From contig JAXIVH010000012.1 in assembly GCA_036785325.1 (NCBI GenBank), positions 3,022,814 through 3,086,813 on the forward strand: DNA of 64,000 nucleotides, in the 5' to 3' direction. Positions 44,125-57,900 of the stretch are shown one piece after another. This DNA comes from Urophycis tenuis. Taxonomy: Eukaryota; Chordata; Actinopteri; Gadiformes; Phycidae. The position numbers and the translations under genes are program-made. Under the pieces are notes generated by a model, which saw only the letters and a program-made list of their open reading frames with translations, was not told the DNA's origin and ran no database searches. The stretch's first letter is position 1; every line of letters starts with the position of its first letter.

Positions 44125-44549
44125 ATAAAAACAGAACTAAATAGTTTGGAGATTAACAATTTCCCTGCAAAAATAAAAGTAAAGAAGAAATGATCTAAAC
44201 AACGTGCTTGAGATACAACCAATCTGTCCCCCCTCCTTGGCACTTCATCAACATTACAAAACACCTTCAGAGCTTCAAATTGTAAAGACAACAAACATTG
44301 TATTTTACACTGCAGCACATCATGGAGGCCTAGTTAACTAAATACACCAGAGAACAACGGACGCAAAGAAGTGACAACCTGATAAAAACAGTGAGTCCTT
44401 AATGGTCACCCCCTCGTTAGCTTTGCCAGTAGCATCAAGGCCAAACAAAGTCTAACAACCACGTGTTAGCATCGTGAATCTGATGCTAACACTCAGAAAG
44501 CTGCTTATTTTCAAATTAAATAAAAACTAAAACAATCAGGCAGGGCTCA

Positions 44550-44846
44550 GCCCGGGGGTCTGGGGGTCCGGGGGTCCGGGGGGTGCAGCCCGGGGGTCCG
44601 GGGGGTCCGGGGGTCCGCGGGGTCCGGGGGTCCGGGGGGTGCAGCCCGGGGGTCCGGGGGGTCCGGGGGTCCGGGGGTCCGGGGGTGCAGCCCGGGGGTC
44701 CGGGGGTCCGGGGGGTCCGGGGGTCCGGGGGGTGCAGCCCGGGGGTCCGGGGGGTCCGGGGGTCCGGGGGTCCGGGGGGTGCAGCCTGGGGGTCCAGCCC
44801 GGGGGGTGCAGCCCGGGGGGCCGGGGGGTCCGGGGGGCGCAGAGGG
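44550..44846. repeat. GGGGGTCCGGGG / GCAGCCC minisatellite in the atrx 3' UTR
   Basis: Nested units of GGGGGTCCGGGG with GTGCAGCCCGG spacers abut the atrx stop codon at 44848. Confidence 0.9.
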
Positions 44847-44847
44847 G

Positions 44848-47800
44848 CTACACCGCAGGGTTCGGCGCCCTTGAGACCCCCTGGGGTGGACGGGCGGTTG
44901 CCATGGCGACCTGAATCTCCTGGTTGCGGCGGTTGGTGAGGATGTCCTCGATGCACTGGGACAGCTGCAGTGGGAGACATCACCTCATCACACTGAGCCG
45001 TCTCTGGCACAGCTGGTAACGGCTAATGGTAACACGGCGGTCTGGGGGGGGACGCACCAGTTGCTGCTGAGCCAGGATCTCCTCGAAGACGACCTGCCGC
45101 CGCTGACGCTCCTTCTGGTCCGAGCGCCTCCAGCGCTCTGCGTTGTCCAGCACCTCCTTCTGGGAGGCGGTGGGATGCTGCAGACGCTGCAGAGGGAAGC
45201 CAGGTGAGACCAGCTGGAGGTCAGTGTTTGAACTTGTCACGCGGTAACCCGCTTTGGAGCCCCGCGGCCATGGGGCCAGCCTGTCGGGACATCCGTCCGC
45301 CCTGTCTGCAGCTGTGCTGACGGAGGGACTCACCACTCTCTCCATGTACTCCTGCAGACTGACGCATCGCTGCGCCTGCGCCGAGACGAAGGCCGCGTTG
45401 ACCGCTGACTGGCTCTGCCTCGCCAGACCCTGCAGACACACAGCCAGCTGCTGAGTGCTCCTACTGCTCAACCAAACCTGCCCTCCTGCTTCACGCTACC
45501 ATGACACGTCTGCCCGCTCCCCCTCTCAGAGTCTGAGAGTCAGAAGTAGAGTGTGGCCTGTGAAGACCCTGGAAACTGGAACTGGGATGAAGAGATGAAC
45601 AACAGAATGAAGCACAACAGTGGAAGAGAAGGGAGGCTGGGAAGAGAGGAAGAGTACCATCAGCTGCTCGTTGGTCTTCCTCAGCAGGGTTTGGGGGTTG
45701 AGGACCGGGTCTGGGTTCAGGAGCAGGGGGGTGCTCGCCTTAGGCTGCTTGTTCAGTAAAGAGACCCCCTGGTGGGAGAACAGACTTGTTAACAAAGACC
45801 CCTGGGGAACCAGGAAACTACTGGATAGTTCACCTGTCAGTGAGTGGTACCTCTGCCTTGTACTGTTAGCCCTAGTGTTAGTGGTAGTCCTGGAAGCACT
45901 TAGCAGTATGCTATCTCCAGTGTTAGCAGGTAGCAGTATGCTATCTCCAATGTTAGCAGGTAGCAGTATGCTAGCTCCAGTGTTAGCAGGTAGCAGTATG
46001 CTAGCTCTAGTGTTAGCGGTACCTCTGCCTCGTACTCGGCCCACGCTGCCTTGCGCTCTGCCTCGCTGAGCTCCTCCTCAGCCTTGTGGTCCAGCAGGGT
46101 CTCGTGCTCATGGTACGACACAATCTGCTCCTTGCAGCTCCTCAGCAGCTGTGACAGCACCACATCCTGGCCAGGGAACACACTCAGTATCATGGAGCTG
46201 TACCGTATATCATGCTAAATATCAGGGATCCTGAAAGCTTTTCATCTCTGGACCCAACAGACAATTACAATGAGTCTGTGAGACCCAACCGACCATGTGC
46301 TCTGATGTTGGAAGTCATAGCAGTAGTAGTAATAGTATTACTAGTTATACTAGTAGCCTATATCAAAGCAGAGTCACCGCTGGCTCCACGGTGGTGGTGG
46401 TGCGTTTGCTCTTCTTGGAGTTGGGCCCATCCAGCATGTCAGGCTCAAACATGTAGAGCTCTGTGAGCTCGAAGAGGGTGAAGTGTCTCTCGATCTGCTG
46501 CTGGTCCACCACACGGAACGACAGGGACTGCTTGGCCACCTGCCGGTCGTAGATCTTCTCCTCCATCGTTCCCTGGAGGAGATAACAACCACCAAGATCA
46601 CCACCGCGGTACATAACAAACAGATCACCAGCAGTAGATCACAAACTGTAGATCACCAGCAGTAGATCCCCAGCAGTACACCACCATCTGAAGGTTCAGG
46701 TAGAGGTTACCTGAGCTAGAGGGCTGTGTGTCTCCTCATGAGGAGCAGGTAGAGGTTACCTGAGCTAGGAAGCGGTAGATGTAGACATTCTTCAGCTGTC
46801 CAAAGCGATAAACTCTGAAGATGCTCTGGATGTCATAGGATGGGTTCCAGGACGCGTCGAAGATGATGACCCTGTTGGACGCCACCAGGTTGATACCCAG
46901 AGAGCCGGCCCTGGTGGAGATCAGGAACAGACGCCCCCTGGGGACATGGGAGGGGGAGGGGAGAGGCATGAAGGTGAGCGAAGTCACAGAGAGGTAAGTG
47001 TCATGGTAGGTCAAAGGTTAACGTAAGGGAAAGGCTAAGGTAAGAGAACATACAGCATCTGAGAATAAATACAAATACGTAGCACTAAGGTCCGAGATGA
47101 TCAAACACCAGAACCAAAGAACCCAGAACCCTGCTGGACCCAGCCAGCCCACCGGGTGTTAGACGTTTTGTTGAAATCTTCAGCCCACTTCTTCCTGAGG
47201 GTGGCGCTGGTGGTGCCGTCCAGACGGTAGTAGTCAAAGTCTCTGATCCAGCTGCTGGTCCCTGCAGGGAGGAGAGGAGCACCAAACACTATCAGAGAAC
47301 TATGGAGGACCTTCTGGTCTGCTCCCTCCAACTACCCGAGCACACTTCACCATCTCCTATGTTAGTTACCAGCTTGATAAACTTCAGGTTCAGTCTGCCT
47401 CTATAGAGAGGGGTTAGTCTACCTTCATAAGGAGCATCTCCTGACTTTCCAGTCTGATTGGCATGCATCAAGAAGTCCTCGATCAGGTCCAATGAGATCA
47501 GCGATTGGCTGAACACCAAGCTGGGGATGAAACAATAGAAAACTATTCAGACATGATCTTCTATGACCCTGCTGACCTAGGCCTTGACCTTTGTTGGGCT
47601 ACCGTGATGAAGTGGTTCACCATGAACAAGTTTATGGAAATCATTTCTTTCTGAAACTATTTAGGTACTATTTGGTCAGTGAGCAGATTCAGTAATCCAA
47701 CAGACCGCATCTGAGGGTTTATATGGTTGACACATGGGGTTGGGTTGGGGTATCTACCTGCTGCTTAACCACATGACAGAGAATGAGTAAACAGTTAATA

Positions 47801-50800
47801 GTCAAAGAAATCTGACAGTCCCATATGAGCCAGGGAACATTTGCTTCTTACACTTTGTCGCCCAGCTCTGCGGCCATGCGGAGGATCTCGAACAGCAGCA
47901 CCATCTTCCCAGAATGCTCCAGGACGGAGGCGTCACCGGGGGTCAACAGGTCACAGTACCACCCCTCCGCCGATGGGCTGCCCCTCCTACAGCTGCTGGA
48001 TGGCCACTCCACTGCTCAGAACAACAGCCATCAGGCTACACCGCTGCAGGCATAAACTAGCTACACCGCTGCAGGCGTAAACTAGCTACACCGCTGCAGG
48101 CGTAAACTAGCTACACCGCTGCAGGCATAAACTAGCTACACCGCTGCAGGCGTAAACTAGCTACACCGCTGCAGGCGTAAACTAGCTACACCGCTGCAGG
48201 CGTAAACTAGCTACACCGCTGCAGGCGTAAACTAGCAACACCACTGCAGGCGTAAACTAGCTACACCGCTGCACACGTAAACTAGCTACACCGCTGCAGG
48301 CGTAAACTAGCAACACCGCTGCAGGCGTAAACTAGCTATACCGCTGCACACGTAAACTAGCTACACCGCTAGACATGTAACTAGCTACACGTGTAAACTA
48401 GCTACACCGCTGCACTGTAAACTAGCTACACCATTGCACATGTAAACTAGCTACACCCCTACACGTGTAAAATAGCTACACATCTAAAGGTTTTATGGGA
48501 GATGGTAGATGGAGTTTCTACAATACCTTTTGCTGCTGCAGGGAGGGGTTGGTTTGGCATCACTCTGCTCCCTGAGCTCTGCTTCTCCCCAGCAGGCACC
48601 TCCTTCTCTCCTCCTATGCCTTCTCGCTCACTGGGGAGAGGAGGAGGAGGAGACAGCATGAGGTCACTCAATAACTTCCACCACAGCTGAGGTGGAAACA
48701 CTATGTGCTTTGGCTGAAACATGTTTGCTGCAGCTTCAATCCAGATGTGTGTCTGCAAGGTTGTATTATTTTACTTTTGGAAATGGTAGCTATTTTAACA
48801 AATGTCTGTTCTATTTCTTTTCTGTGTTGTAGGTTGTGTTTTAATGTTATAACTTCATGTACTGCCCTTCTTTCTTTTTGTGAGATTCTTAATCTCAAGG
48901 GACTGGATAGAAACGTAGGTAGGTGAAGCCCTCTGACTGGTCTTAGTGTTTGAATTAACCTCTGGGTCCTGTTGGGGTTGCCTGGTCCCAACAGAACAGA
49001 CGCTTTCACCTGGTTCTTCCCCTGGAACTTCCCCTGGAGAGCACCACACATCAGAGTGCACTTCAGTTTATAAAGACAAAACCAATTAGAGTACTTGCTA
49101 AATGAGGCAGTACAGTTGAATTTCACATTTTTGTATTTTGCATTTCTTTACTTTATTGCACCAGCATATCAGAAAACACATCCTAAAATGTGGAACACAC
49201 AGCTTAATAAAACACTTTGATGTTGATTGAAAACAAGATGAGGTATAAGGTAAGAGCAAGGATAAGATGCACTTTATAAACGAGGATTTATGATTCACCT
49301 TGTTCTCCTTGCTGATGTAGTTCAGCTGGAGGCACCAGGGGTGGGTCCACACGCGACCCAGGACCTGGAAGTCCTTGAAGAGGCTGGACCCTGAGCCAGG
49401 CTTCACCCTGCCAAGGTCGCCCGCTTGTCCCACCGCTGCACAGACACCCCCCCCATGAGACACTCTGGAGCCCTGTCTTACCACTGCAGACACACCATGA
49501 GACACTCTGGAGCCCTGTCTTACCACTGCAGACACACCATGAGACACTCTGGAGCCCTGTCTTACCACTGCAGACACACCATGAGACACTCTAGAGCCCT
49601 GTCTTACCACTGCAGACACACCATGAGACACTCTGGAGCCCTGTCTTACCACTGCAGACACACCATGAGACACTCTGGAGCCCTGTCTTACCACTGCAGA
49701 CACACCATGAGACACTCTGGAGCCCTGTCTTACCACTGCAGACACACCATGAGACACTCTGGAGCCCTGTCTTACCACTGCAGACACACCATGAGACACT
49801 CTAAAAGCCCTCCAACTACTAGAGGTCAGAGTAAGGTTGATCAGCAATTAGTGACATCACAAGTGGGAGTGTCCACCCTGATGCATGGTGGGACAGATCA
49901 GGGTACCGGTTGGTACTGTCCGCTGGGCAGGCTGCTCTGTCCACCACGCATCTCAGTAGACACTCGCACTTGTGATGTGATTATGGGGTCCATTTTGAAA
50001 TGGCTTATTGTGGCTAATCAACTGATCAGAGATAATCAACTGATCAGTGCTAATCAAATGATCAGAGCTAATCAACTGATCAGTGCTTATCAACTGATCA
50101 AGGCTAATCAACTGATCAGAGCTAATCAACTGATCAGAGATAATCAACTGATCAGTGCTAATCAACTGATCAGGGCTAATCAACTGATCAGTGCTAATCA
50201 ACTGATCAGGGCTAATCAACTGATCAGGGCTAATCAACTGATCAGGGCTAATCAACTGATCAGAGATAATCAACTGATCAGAGCTAATCAACTGATCAGA
50301 ACTAATCAACTGATCAGAGCTAATCAACTGATCAGGGCTAATCAACTGATCAGAACTAATCAACTGATCAGAGCTAATCAACTGATCAGGGCTAATCAAC
50401 TGATCAGGGCTAATCAACTGATCAGAGCTAATCAACTGATCAGGGCTAATCAACTGATCAGAAATAATCAACGGATCAGGGCTAATCAACTGATCAGAGT
50501 TAATCAACTGATCAGAGCTAATCAACTGATCAGAACTAATCAACTGATCAGAGCTAATCAACTGATCAGAACTAATCAACTGATCAGGGCTAATCAACTG
50601 ATCAGAGTTAATCATGTCCCCTGGTGGGAAGGGCCCTTGACCTCAGGCGATGTGAAGCATGCTGGTCTTACTGGCGTAGTGGTCCAGGTAGTGCCGGTAC
50701 AGTCGGTACTGCAGAGGGGTGACCCGGACGGCCAGCACGTACTCGTGTTTGGGGGGGAGGAACTTGCTCAGGACGGAGTAGTCTCTCCTCTAGGAGGAAA

Positions 50801-51627
50801 CACAGATGTCAGCTCTCCAAGGCTCTCCATGGAGGACACAAGCCTTTATACTTCAGGAGGAAACCTGCATGGTGATGTTAGGAAGGAGAGCTGGACCGGT
50901 ACCACAGTACAAAGCCAGAACTCAAAGAACCGCAGGAGAGTCAGAGAGGAAGTCAACAAGCATTTCAGAACCGGGTTAAACCCTCAGTTCTGTGTGAGTG
51001 CACAGGCCAGCCACCACTGTCTTACTACTAAGCCTGGTACTACAGTGATGAACAGTACTACACCCAGAACAGTACTGAGTACCTGACACCACTACCATTG
51101 CAGTGTGTAACCCAGTACAAACAGGAGTGCAGCATAGAGACGGTACCTGCACACAGCCGGCCAGCATGGCGTGCAGAACGTGGGCTCGGTTCTTCATGAT
51201 GCGTACATCTCTGAGAGTGGAGTCGGCACACTGGCCGTTCTGGATGGGGTTGATGAAGCGGTTCCTGAACTCTTTCAGAGAACCCAGCAGGTTCTCCTTG
51301 ATGAAGCTCACCATGCAGTGGTCTGGAGGAGGACACACAGGCTGGGTGAGGGTCTCCTGGTGTCTCCAGACATGGTCTCTGCACCACAGTAACCGTAACG
51401 AGGCCTCTTTGAGGACATGAGGAGTGTATGAAGTCACTTAGCAGGAGCATTAATCTAAAGAGACTCACAGTGAAGTCAGGTATGTCACCAAGGAGAAGGC
51501 AGGGGTTAGACAGTAGGAGGCATCTGACTTTGGGATGCCTTGAGGTAGACTGTGGTCATTGGGGGTGAAACCCAGAATTCTTCTTCTGTGTGTAAGTGTG
51601 AGTGTGTGTGTGTGTGAGTGTGTGTGT

Positions 51628-51660
<33 letters not shown>

Positions 51661-51665
51661 TCTGT

Positions 51666-51718
<53 letters not shown>

Positions 51719-51740
51719 TGTGTGTGTGTGTGTGAGTGTG

Positions 51741-51788
<48 letters not shown>

Positions 51789-51856
51789 TGTCTGTGTGAG
51801 TGTGAGTGTGAGTGTGTGTGTGTCTGTGTGAGTGTGAGTGTGAGTGTGTCTGTGTG

Positions 51857-51903
<47 letters not shown>

Positions 51904-54900
51904 ACCTACACTCCACCAGGTTGTTCTGGAGAGGGGTCCCAGTCAGCACCACCCTGCGCCGGGTCCTGATGGAGCTCATGGCCTTTGAGATGTTAGACGC
52001 CTCGTTCTTCAGGATGTGGCCCTCATCGCAGATCACAAAGTCTGGACCTGCATGGGTCCAGTATTAAGACACAGCCCACCTTCGTCACCTTGAGGTTCTG
52101 CGACGTCACCATCATCATGTTATTTGTGTTGAAAGATGTTTTAGAAATGGAGTTCTTATTTAATTAAGACAGTGTATAGTAAAGTTCTGACCCGAGTCAG
52201 GTGTGTATAGTAAAGTTCTGACCCGAGTCAGGTGTGTATAGTAAAGTTCTGACCCGAGTCAGGTGTGCATAGTAAAGTTCTGACCCGAGTCAGGTGTGTA
52301 TAGTAAAGTTCTGACCCGAGTCAGGTGTGTATAGTAAAGTTCTGACCCGAGTCAGGTGTGTATAGTAAAGTTCTGACCCGAGTCAGGTGTGTATAGTAAA
52401 GTTCTGACCCGAGTCAGGTGTGTATAGTAAAGTTCTGACCGGGCTGGACCAGGGTGCTGTGGAAGATGTCCTTGGCGCGAGGGTCTCTGATCTTGTGTCC
52501 CAGGGAGAAGTTCCGGTACATTTCGTAGCCCATGATCATCACCCCCCCGTCCCGCTGCCACCGCTGCAGTGCTGCCACACGTTCAGCAACGCTCTTCACC
52601 GTGGCCAGCTCCATCACCTGTCGTCATGATGCCCTAATGTTACGGTGGACCTCCATCACCTGTCGTCATGACGCCCTAATGTTACGGTGGACCTCCATCA
52701 CCTGTCGTCATGACGCCCTAATGTTACGGTGGACCTCCATCACCTGTCGTCATGACGCCCTAATGTTACGGTGGACCTCCATCACCTGTCGTCATGACGC
52801 CCTAATGTTACGGTGGACCTCCATCACCTGTCGTCATGACGCCCTAATGTTACGGTGGACCTCCATCACCTGTCGTCATGACGCCCTAATGTTACGGTGG
52901 ACCTCCATCACCTGTCGTCATGACGCCCTAATGTTACGGTGAATCAATGAACCCGCTTAAGTGGTTAAAGCTTAGAGGTCAAGTGTTACAAACAGCAGAC
53001 TGACCGCAGTACCATACAAAGTGTGTTTGTGTGTGTGTGTGTGTGTGTACCGTGACCCGGTCTGTGCCCATGCCATCCTGCCACTTGTTGAACTCTGCCA
53101 CCCAGTTGAGGATGGTGTTGAGGGGACAGACCACTAGGGCGGTGCTGAAGTGCAGACACTTGGACTGCAGCATGGTGTGGAGGAAGGTCACCACCTGGAC
53201 ACCACACGACAGTCAGGGCCATCTGGACTACTGTCTTTGAATAGCAGAATAGAATATCCTAATCCTAATACAATGTAAGAATCGCCACAGAAAATCAAAC
53301 ATTGCCATGCAATCCCCCAACATTACAGAGCAGCATCTCATGGCTGCCGTGTGAATAAGGTCTATGGAATATCATAATGAAACACTAAACCCAGTGAGGA
53401 AACGTGTTGAACACCTGGAGGGTCTTGCCCAGGCCCATGCAGTGGGCCAGGATACAGCCAGACCCCGGGGACGAGTTGGCCTTCTGCACGGACTCACAGC
53501 AGCAGTCCCAGATGAACTGCACCCCTGGGGAGAGACAGGGGGTGACATCACGAGTGAGCGTGTCTCCCAGACGACCCCGTGGACTGTAGCACTGGGCTGA
53601 TCAATCCCATCATACATCTGGGGGGACACTCCAACTGGTGATGTCGCTAGAAGGTAGGCGAATGTCATGTCATGGACAGGAAGTGACAATGCCATTTCCT
53701 GCTTCGTTCGACAGCTTCTCAGTGATCCTGTCGTTGTCTACCAAGTTGTGACATCACAAGTGGTGGGTTCCCACCCAGGAAGTGACCTACCGTCCACCTG
53801 GTGGGGCTTGAGGCGTGTGACCAGGTTGCGGTGGACCTGGACCAGGGGCTCCTTGGTGAGCCGGTCCAGGTCCAGGACCAGCTTGGTGGTGATGGGCTCA
53901 GCTACCTGGGACAGCTCGTCCTCAATTACAATCACCTGGAGGGGAACAGACGAAGGGACAAGGCTTTTGTTTTCTATTTCCTTCCTTCTAATGTGAACTT
54001 TTCCTCCAGCTGGAATGTATGTAGAGGAAGGAAACAAGGTCACGTCTCCATCCGCAGTCAGGGCTCCTCACCTTCAACCATTTCTATCTTATGATCTTCA
54101 TTTCTCTTCTTGTATTATTGTATTCTATCTTTTTGTCAAGTGTCTTTGAGTGTGAACAGATCTACATCAATAAAAGGTGTTATTATCTTGACCTTCCATA
54201 TTAATTCATATTGGTCACATATTAGTTAGAGTTGTTTGTCAGCCTTCAGAGAGTGAGTGTGTGAGACTCAGGACCAGAGAACTACAGATGTTGTCAGGAC
54301 CAGAGAACTACAGATGTTGTCAGGACCAGAGAACTACAGATGTTGTCAGGACCAGAGAACTACAGATGTTGTCAGGACCAGAGAACTACAGATGTTGTCA
54401 GGACCAGAGAACTACAGATGTTGTCAGGACCAGAGAACTACAGATGTTGTCAGGACCAGAGAACTACAGATGTTGTCAGGACCAGAGAACTACAGATGTT
54501 GTCAGGACCAGAGAACTACAGATGTTGTCAGGACTAGAGAACTACAGATGTTGTCAGGACCAGAGAACTACAGATGTTGTCAGGACCAGAGAACTAAACC
54601 CAGATGTTCTCCCACCTCCCTCAGCTCCTCCCTCTGCTGCTCCCGGTCTGCCAGGCGTTTCCTGCGCTCCTCCTCCTCCTTCAGTGCCTCCTGTGTCTCA
54701 GCGCGGAGGTGCTCGTCGTTGAGGATGCCACGGATCTTCCTCCTGCCCTTCGGGGTGGTCTTGCTGTCCTTCTCATCCTCATGGGAGACAACAAGAAAAA
54801 CAATATGCAAAGAAATACAAGAACGTATTGAAAACAAAGTGACACCAGGAGTGTCTGTAGATCTGAAGACAACCAGATGTTTACGAAACAACATGAATGT

Positions 54901-57900
54901 CTGAAGGAGGAACCACTGCATCAACCTTCATGTGCAAAGGTTCAGGGTGGAGTCCAGGTTAAGTGTCTAGGGCAGGGGCCTCCAACCTTGTTTCATCTCA
55001 GAGCTACTTTTTTTTTAACTTATGTTTTATAACATTCATTCTCATAGTCGATTTCAACCTAAACAAACGGAATAAGCTTGTTTGCCTGAACATTTACAAA
55101 ATGTTGATGTCCACAACTCATTTTGCATTAAAACATCACGTTACGTTCATGAAACAAAACTGTTTCCCACTCTTCATGAAACAGGACGTTTTGAGCCTCT
55201 CATTAGTACCTGGCTGCTGCCCATCTCACATCACCACTGACTCATCAAGCTTGTCAGCAGCACGGCTGTTTGATTTAGGCCACAACTGCAAATAATCATT
55301 TTGTGTAAGAAGGGGCGGGACATTGTTTGATTGATTGATTGATTTGATATAATTAACCCCTATAATTAACCCCTACTTGGAAAGAGGTTGTGAGCTACTG
55401 GTAGCTTGCTGGCAACATGTTGGAGACCCCTGGTCTAGGGTATGGGTGGTGTCCAGGTTAAGGGTGGTGTCTAGGGTATGGGTGGTGTCCAGATTAAGGG
55501 TGGTGTCTAGGGTGAAGTTGGTGTTCAGGTTAAGGCTGGTGTCTAGGTTATGGGTGGTGTCCAGGTTAAGGGTGGTGTCTAGGGTGAAGTTGGTGTTCAG
55601 GTTAAGGCTGGTGTCTAGGGTATGGGTGGTGTCCAGGTTAAGGGTGGTGTCTAGGGTATGGGTGGTGTCCAGGTTAAGGGTGGTGTCTAGGGTGAAGTTG
55701 GTGTTCAGGTTAAGGCTGGTGTCTAGGGTATGGGTGGTGTCCAGGTTAAGGGTGGTGTCTAGGGTGAAGTTGGTGTTCAGGTTAAGGCTGGTGTCTAGGG
55801 TATGGGTGGTGTCCAGATTAAGGGCGGTGTCTAGGGTATGGGTGGTGTCCACGTTAAGGGTGGTGTCTAGGGTGAAGTTGGTGTTCAGGTTAAGGCTGGT
55901 GTCTAGGGTATGGGTGGTGTCCAGATTAAGGGTGGTGTCTAGGGTATGGGTGGTGTCCACGTTAAGGGTGGTGTAAAGCTTTGAGGTGGTGTCAAGGGAG
56001 ATGTGTTCAAATACCTTCTCAGTGTCAGAGTCAGACAGCACAATGTAGGAGGGGGTGGGCTTCTTCTGGAGGTAGCTCCTGGTCACCTCCTTGTCCACGT
56101 TGACAGACCTCCCACTGAGAGGAGAGAGGCCAAATGGAGAACTGTTCATTCAGCCCTTCATCAGCAGGAACAAACCTCCAGCCACCCCAGAACACCACAA
56201 ACAACAGATACTCTGAGATGGACCATTAGGATCACACCTCTTGGATCGTCCTCCACCCTCCTCTTCGTCCTCCTCGTCATCGCCTTCGCCCTCCTCCGAC
56301 ACACTCAACTCCTCTAGGAGGTCGTTGTCTGACACCGACCGGGTCGACGAGTCCTCCCCGTCGCTCTCACCGTCTGATCACAGAACCCATCAGAAGACAG
56401 CGGAACCCATCAGAACCCATCAGACCATCAGAACCCATCAGAACACGTGAGCCCCCAGGATCAGGTTACCAGGGCGGGGGTCTCTGGGCGTGTGGGCGGC
56501 CCTGTGCCCTGGTGGCCGGCCAGCGGGCCTGCCGCTCGGTGCCGGCTCTTCCAGGGTGAGCTTGTGTCTGAGGAGGTGGTGTCTGCTGCCCGGGGCGTCA
56601 GACCGGCTGCTGGAGTCCTCCGAGGCCGGCGCAGACCGCTCCTCTATCACGCAGAGGAGACAAATACGTCACGCGGCCCTGAGACGTCCGAGTGTTCTGG
56701 GACGTAGACCAGCCACTCAGGAGTCATTCACTTAGTTGAATGAAATATGAAATTAGGTTGAGATGTAAAGAAAACGGGAGCTACAGCGTGTCTGTACCAC
56801 CACACCTGCTCGCTTCACCAAGTGATTCGTTTTGGAAGTCTGAATTAATCACTTACCTTCATCATCCTCATCATGACTGCCCTCCTTAACCCCCTCGTCC
56901 TCAGAGTCTTCCTCGTCCTGTGACTCGTCATCTGAAGACAAATCGTCCCCCGAGGAGTACTCTGCTTTGATTTGGGCCAAGAGTATTTTCTTAGCGATTC
57001 TTCAGGGGGAAGAGAAGGAGACAGTACCTGAGGTTCAGTTCATCATCACTAGCGTTTGAAAGAAGAAGAGCTTCAACCAGCTCCAGGGACGCATTTTCCC
57101 TTTAGTTCAGACAGCTGATGAATGTTGTCCTTTACTCTGTACAGAAACCACAGATACTGGGGCGATGCATTATCAATACTATGCTCTCAGATGCCAACAA
57201 ACACATGATTTTAGGGACATAAATCGCATATAAACTGTTACATAGAACATAATCACAGTATCATCTCATAGCTACATCTCAAAGGAAAATGCATAAAAAG
57301 ACCAGAGACATCAGATGTAATAATTTATTACAGAAGATTTGAGTCACTCAGTGAGGAACCACAAAGCTCATTTCAGTCCATCTTGAAACAAAACATCAAA
57401 AACAGGATGCCAAGACATGCAAGACAAGTGACACATGGATATAATGTACACAATACATGTCTAGCACTGAAAATATGTTTAACATAAACATTGTTTGAAT
57501 GTTCCTTTGTCCGTGGCAAGCTTGGTTTCACCTCAAGTCTTTGTTTGCCCCCAGACACCTCGGCTTCGTGCAGATTCTGTCTTTCTACAAAACAAAGACG
57601 CACGGAGCACGGCGAGGAAAGGCTTTCGGTTCTACCAAACGGGGTTCTGTGGGGATGGTCTACAGGCCCAGGGAGGGCCAGTGGGGAGACACTAAACAGC
57701 TTATTAGAATGCTCCCCGGCTTCCACACTTATCTAAGGCAGTGGTGGCCTGAGCCTGGGACGTCATCTTTGAAGAGAGAGGCAGAAAGCATATGGAAGAG
57801 AAAGGAGAAAGACATGGAAGCCATTACTGAGGAAGGAACAGCATCATCACATCAGCTCACCAGAGCATCTGCACCACAACATCTGGAGAGAAAGGGCTCC

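Noticed and set aside
49425..51086. 553-aa plus-strand ORF
   Set aside because: It joins the 42-bp and 18-bp arrays, both multiples of three, antisense to atrx exons.
57373..57726. 117-aa minus-strand ORF in the large atrx intron
   Set aside because: No recognisable family, no splice or start context, and it lies where a 3' UTR of a truncated atrx transcript would be.
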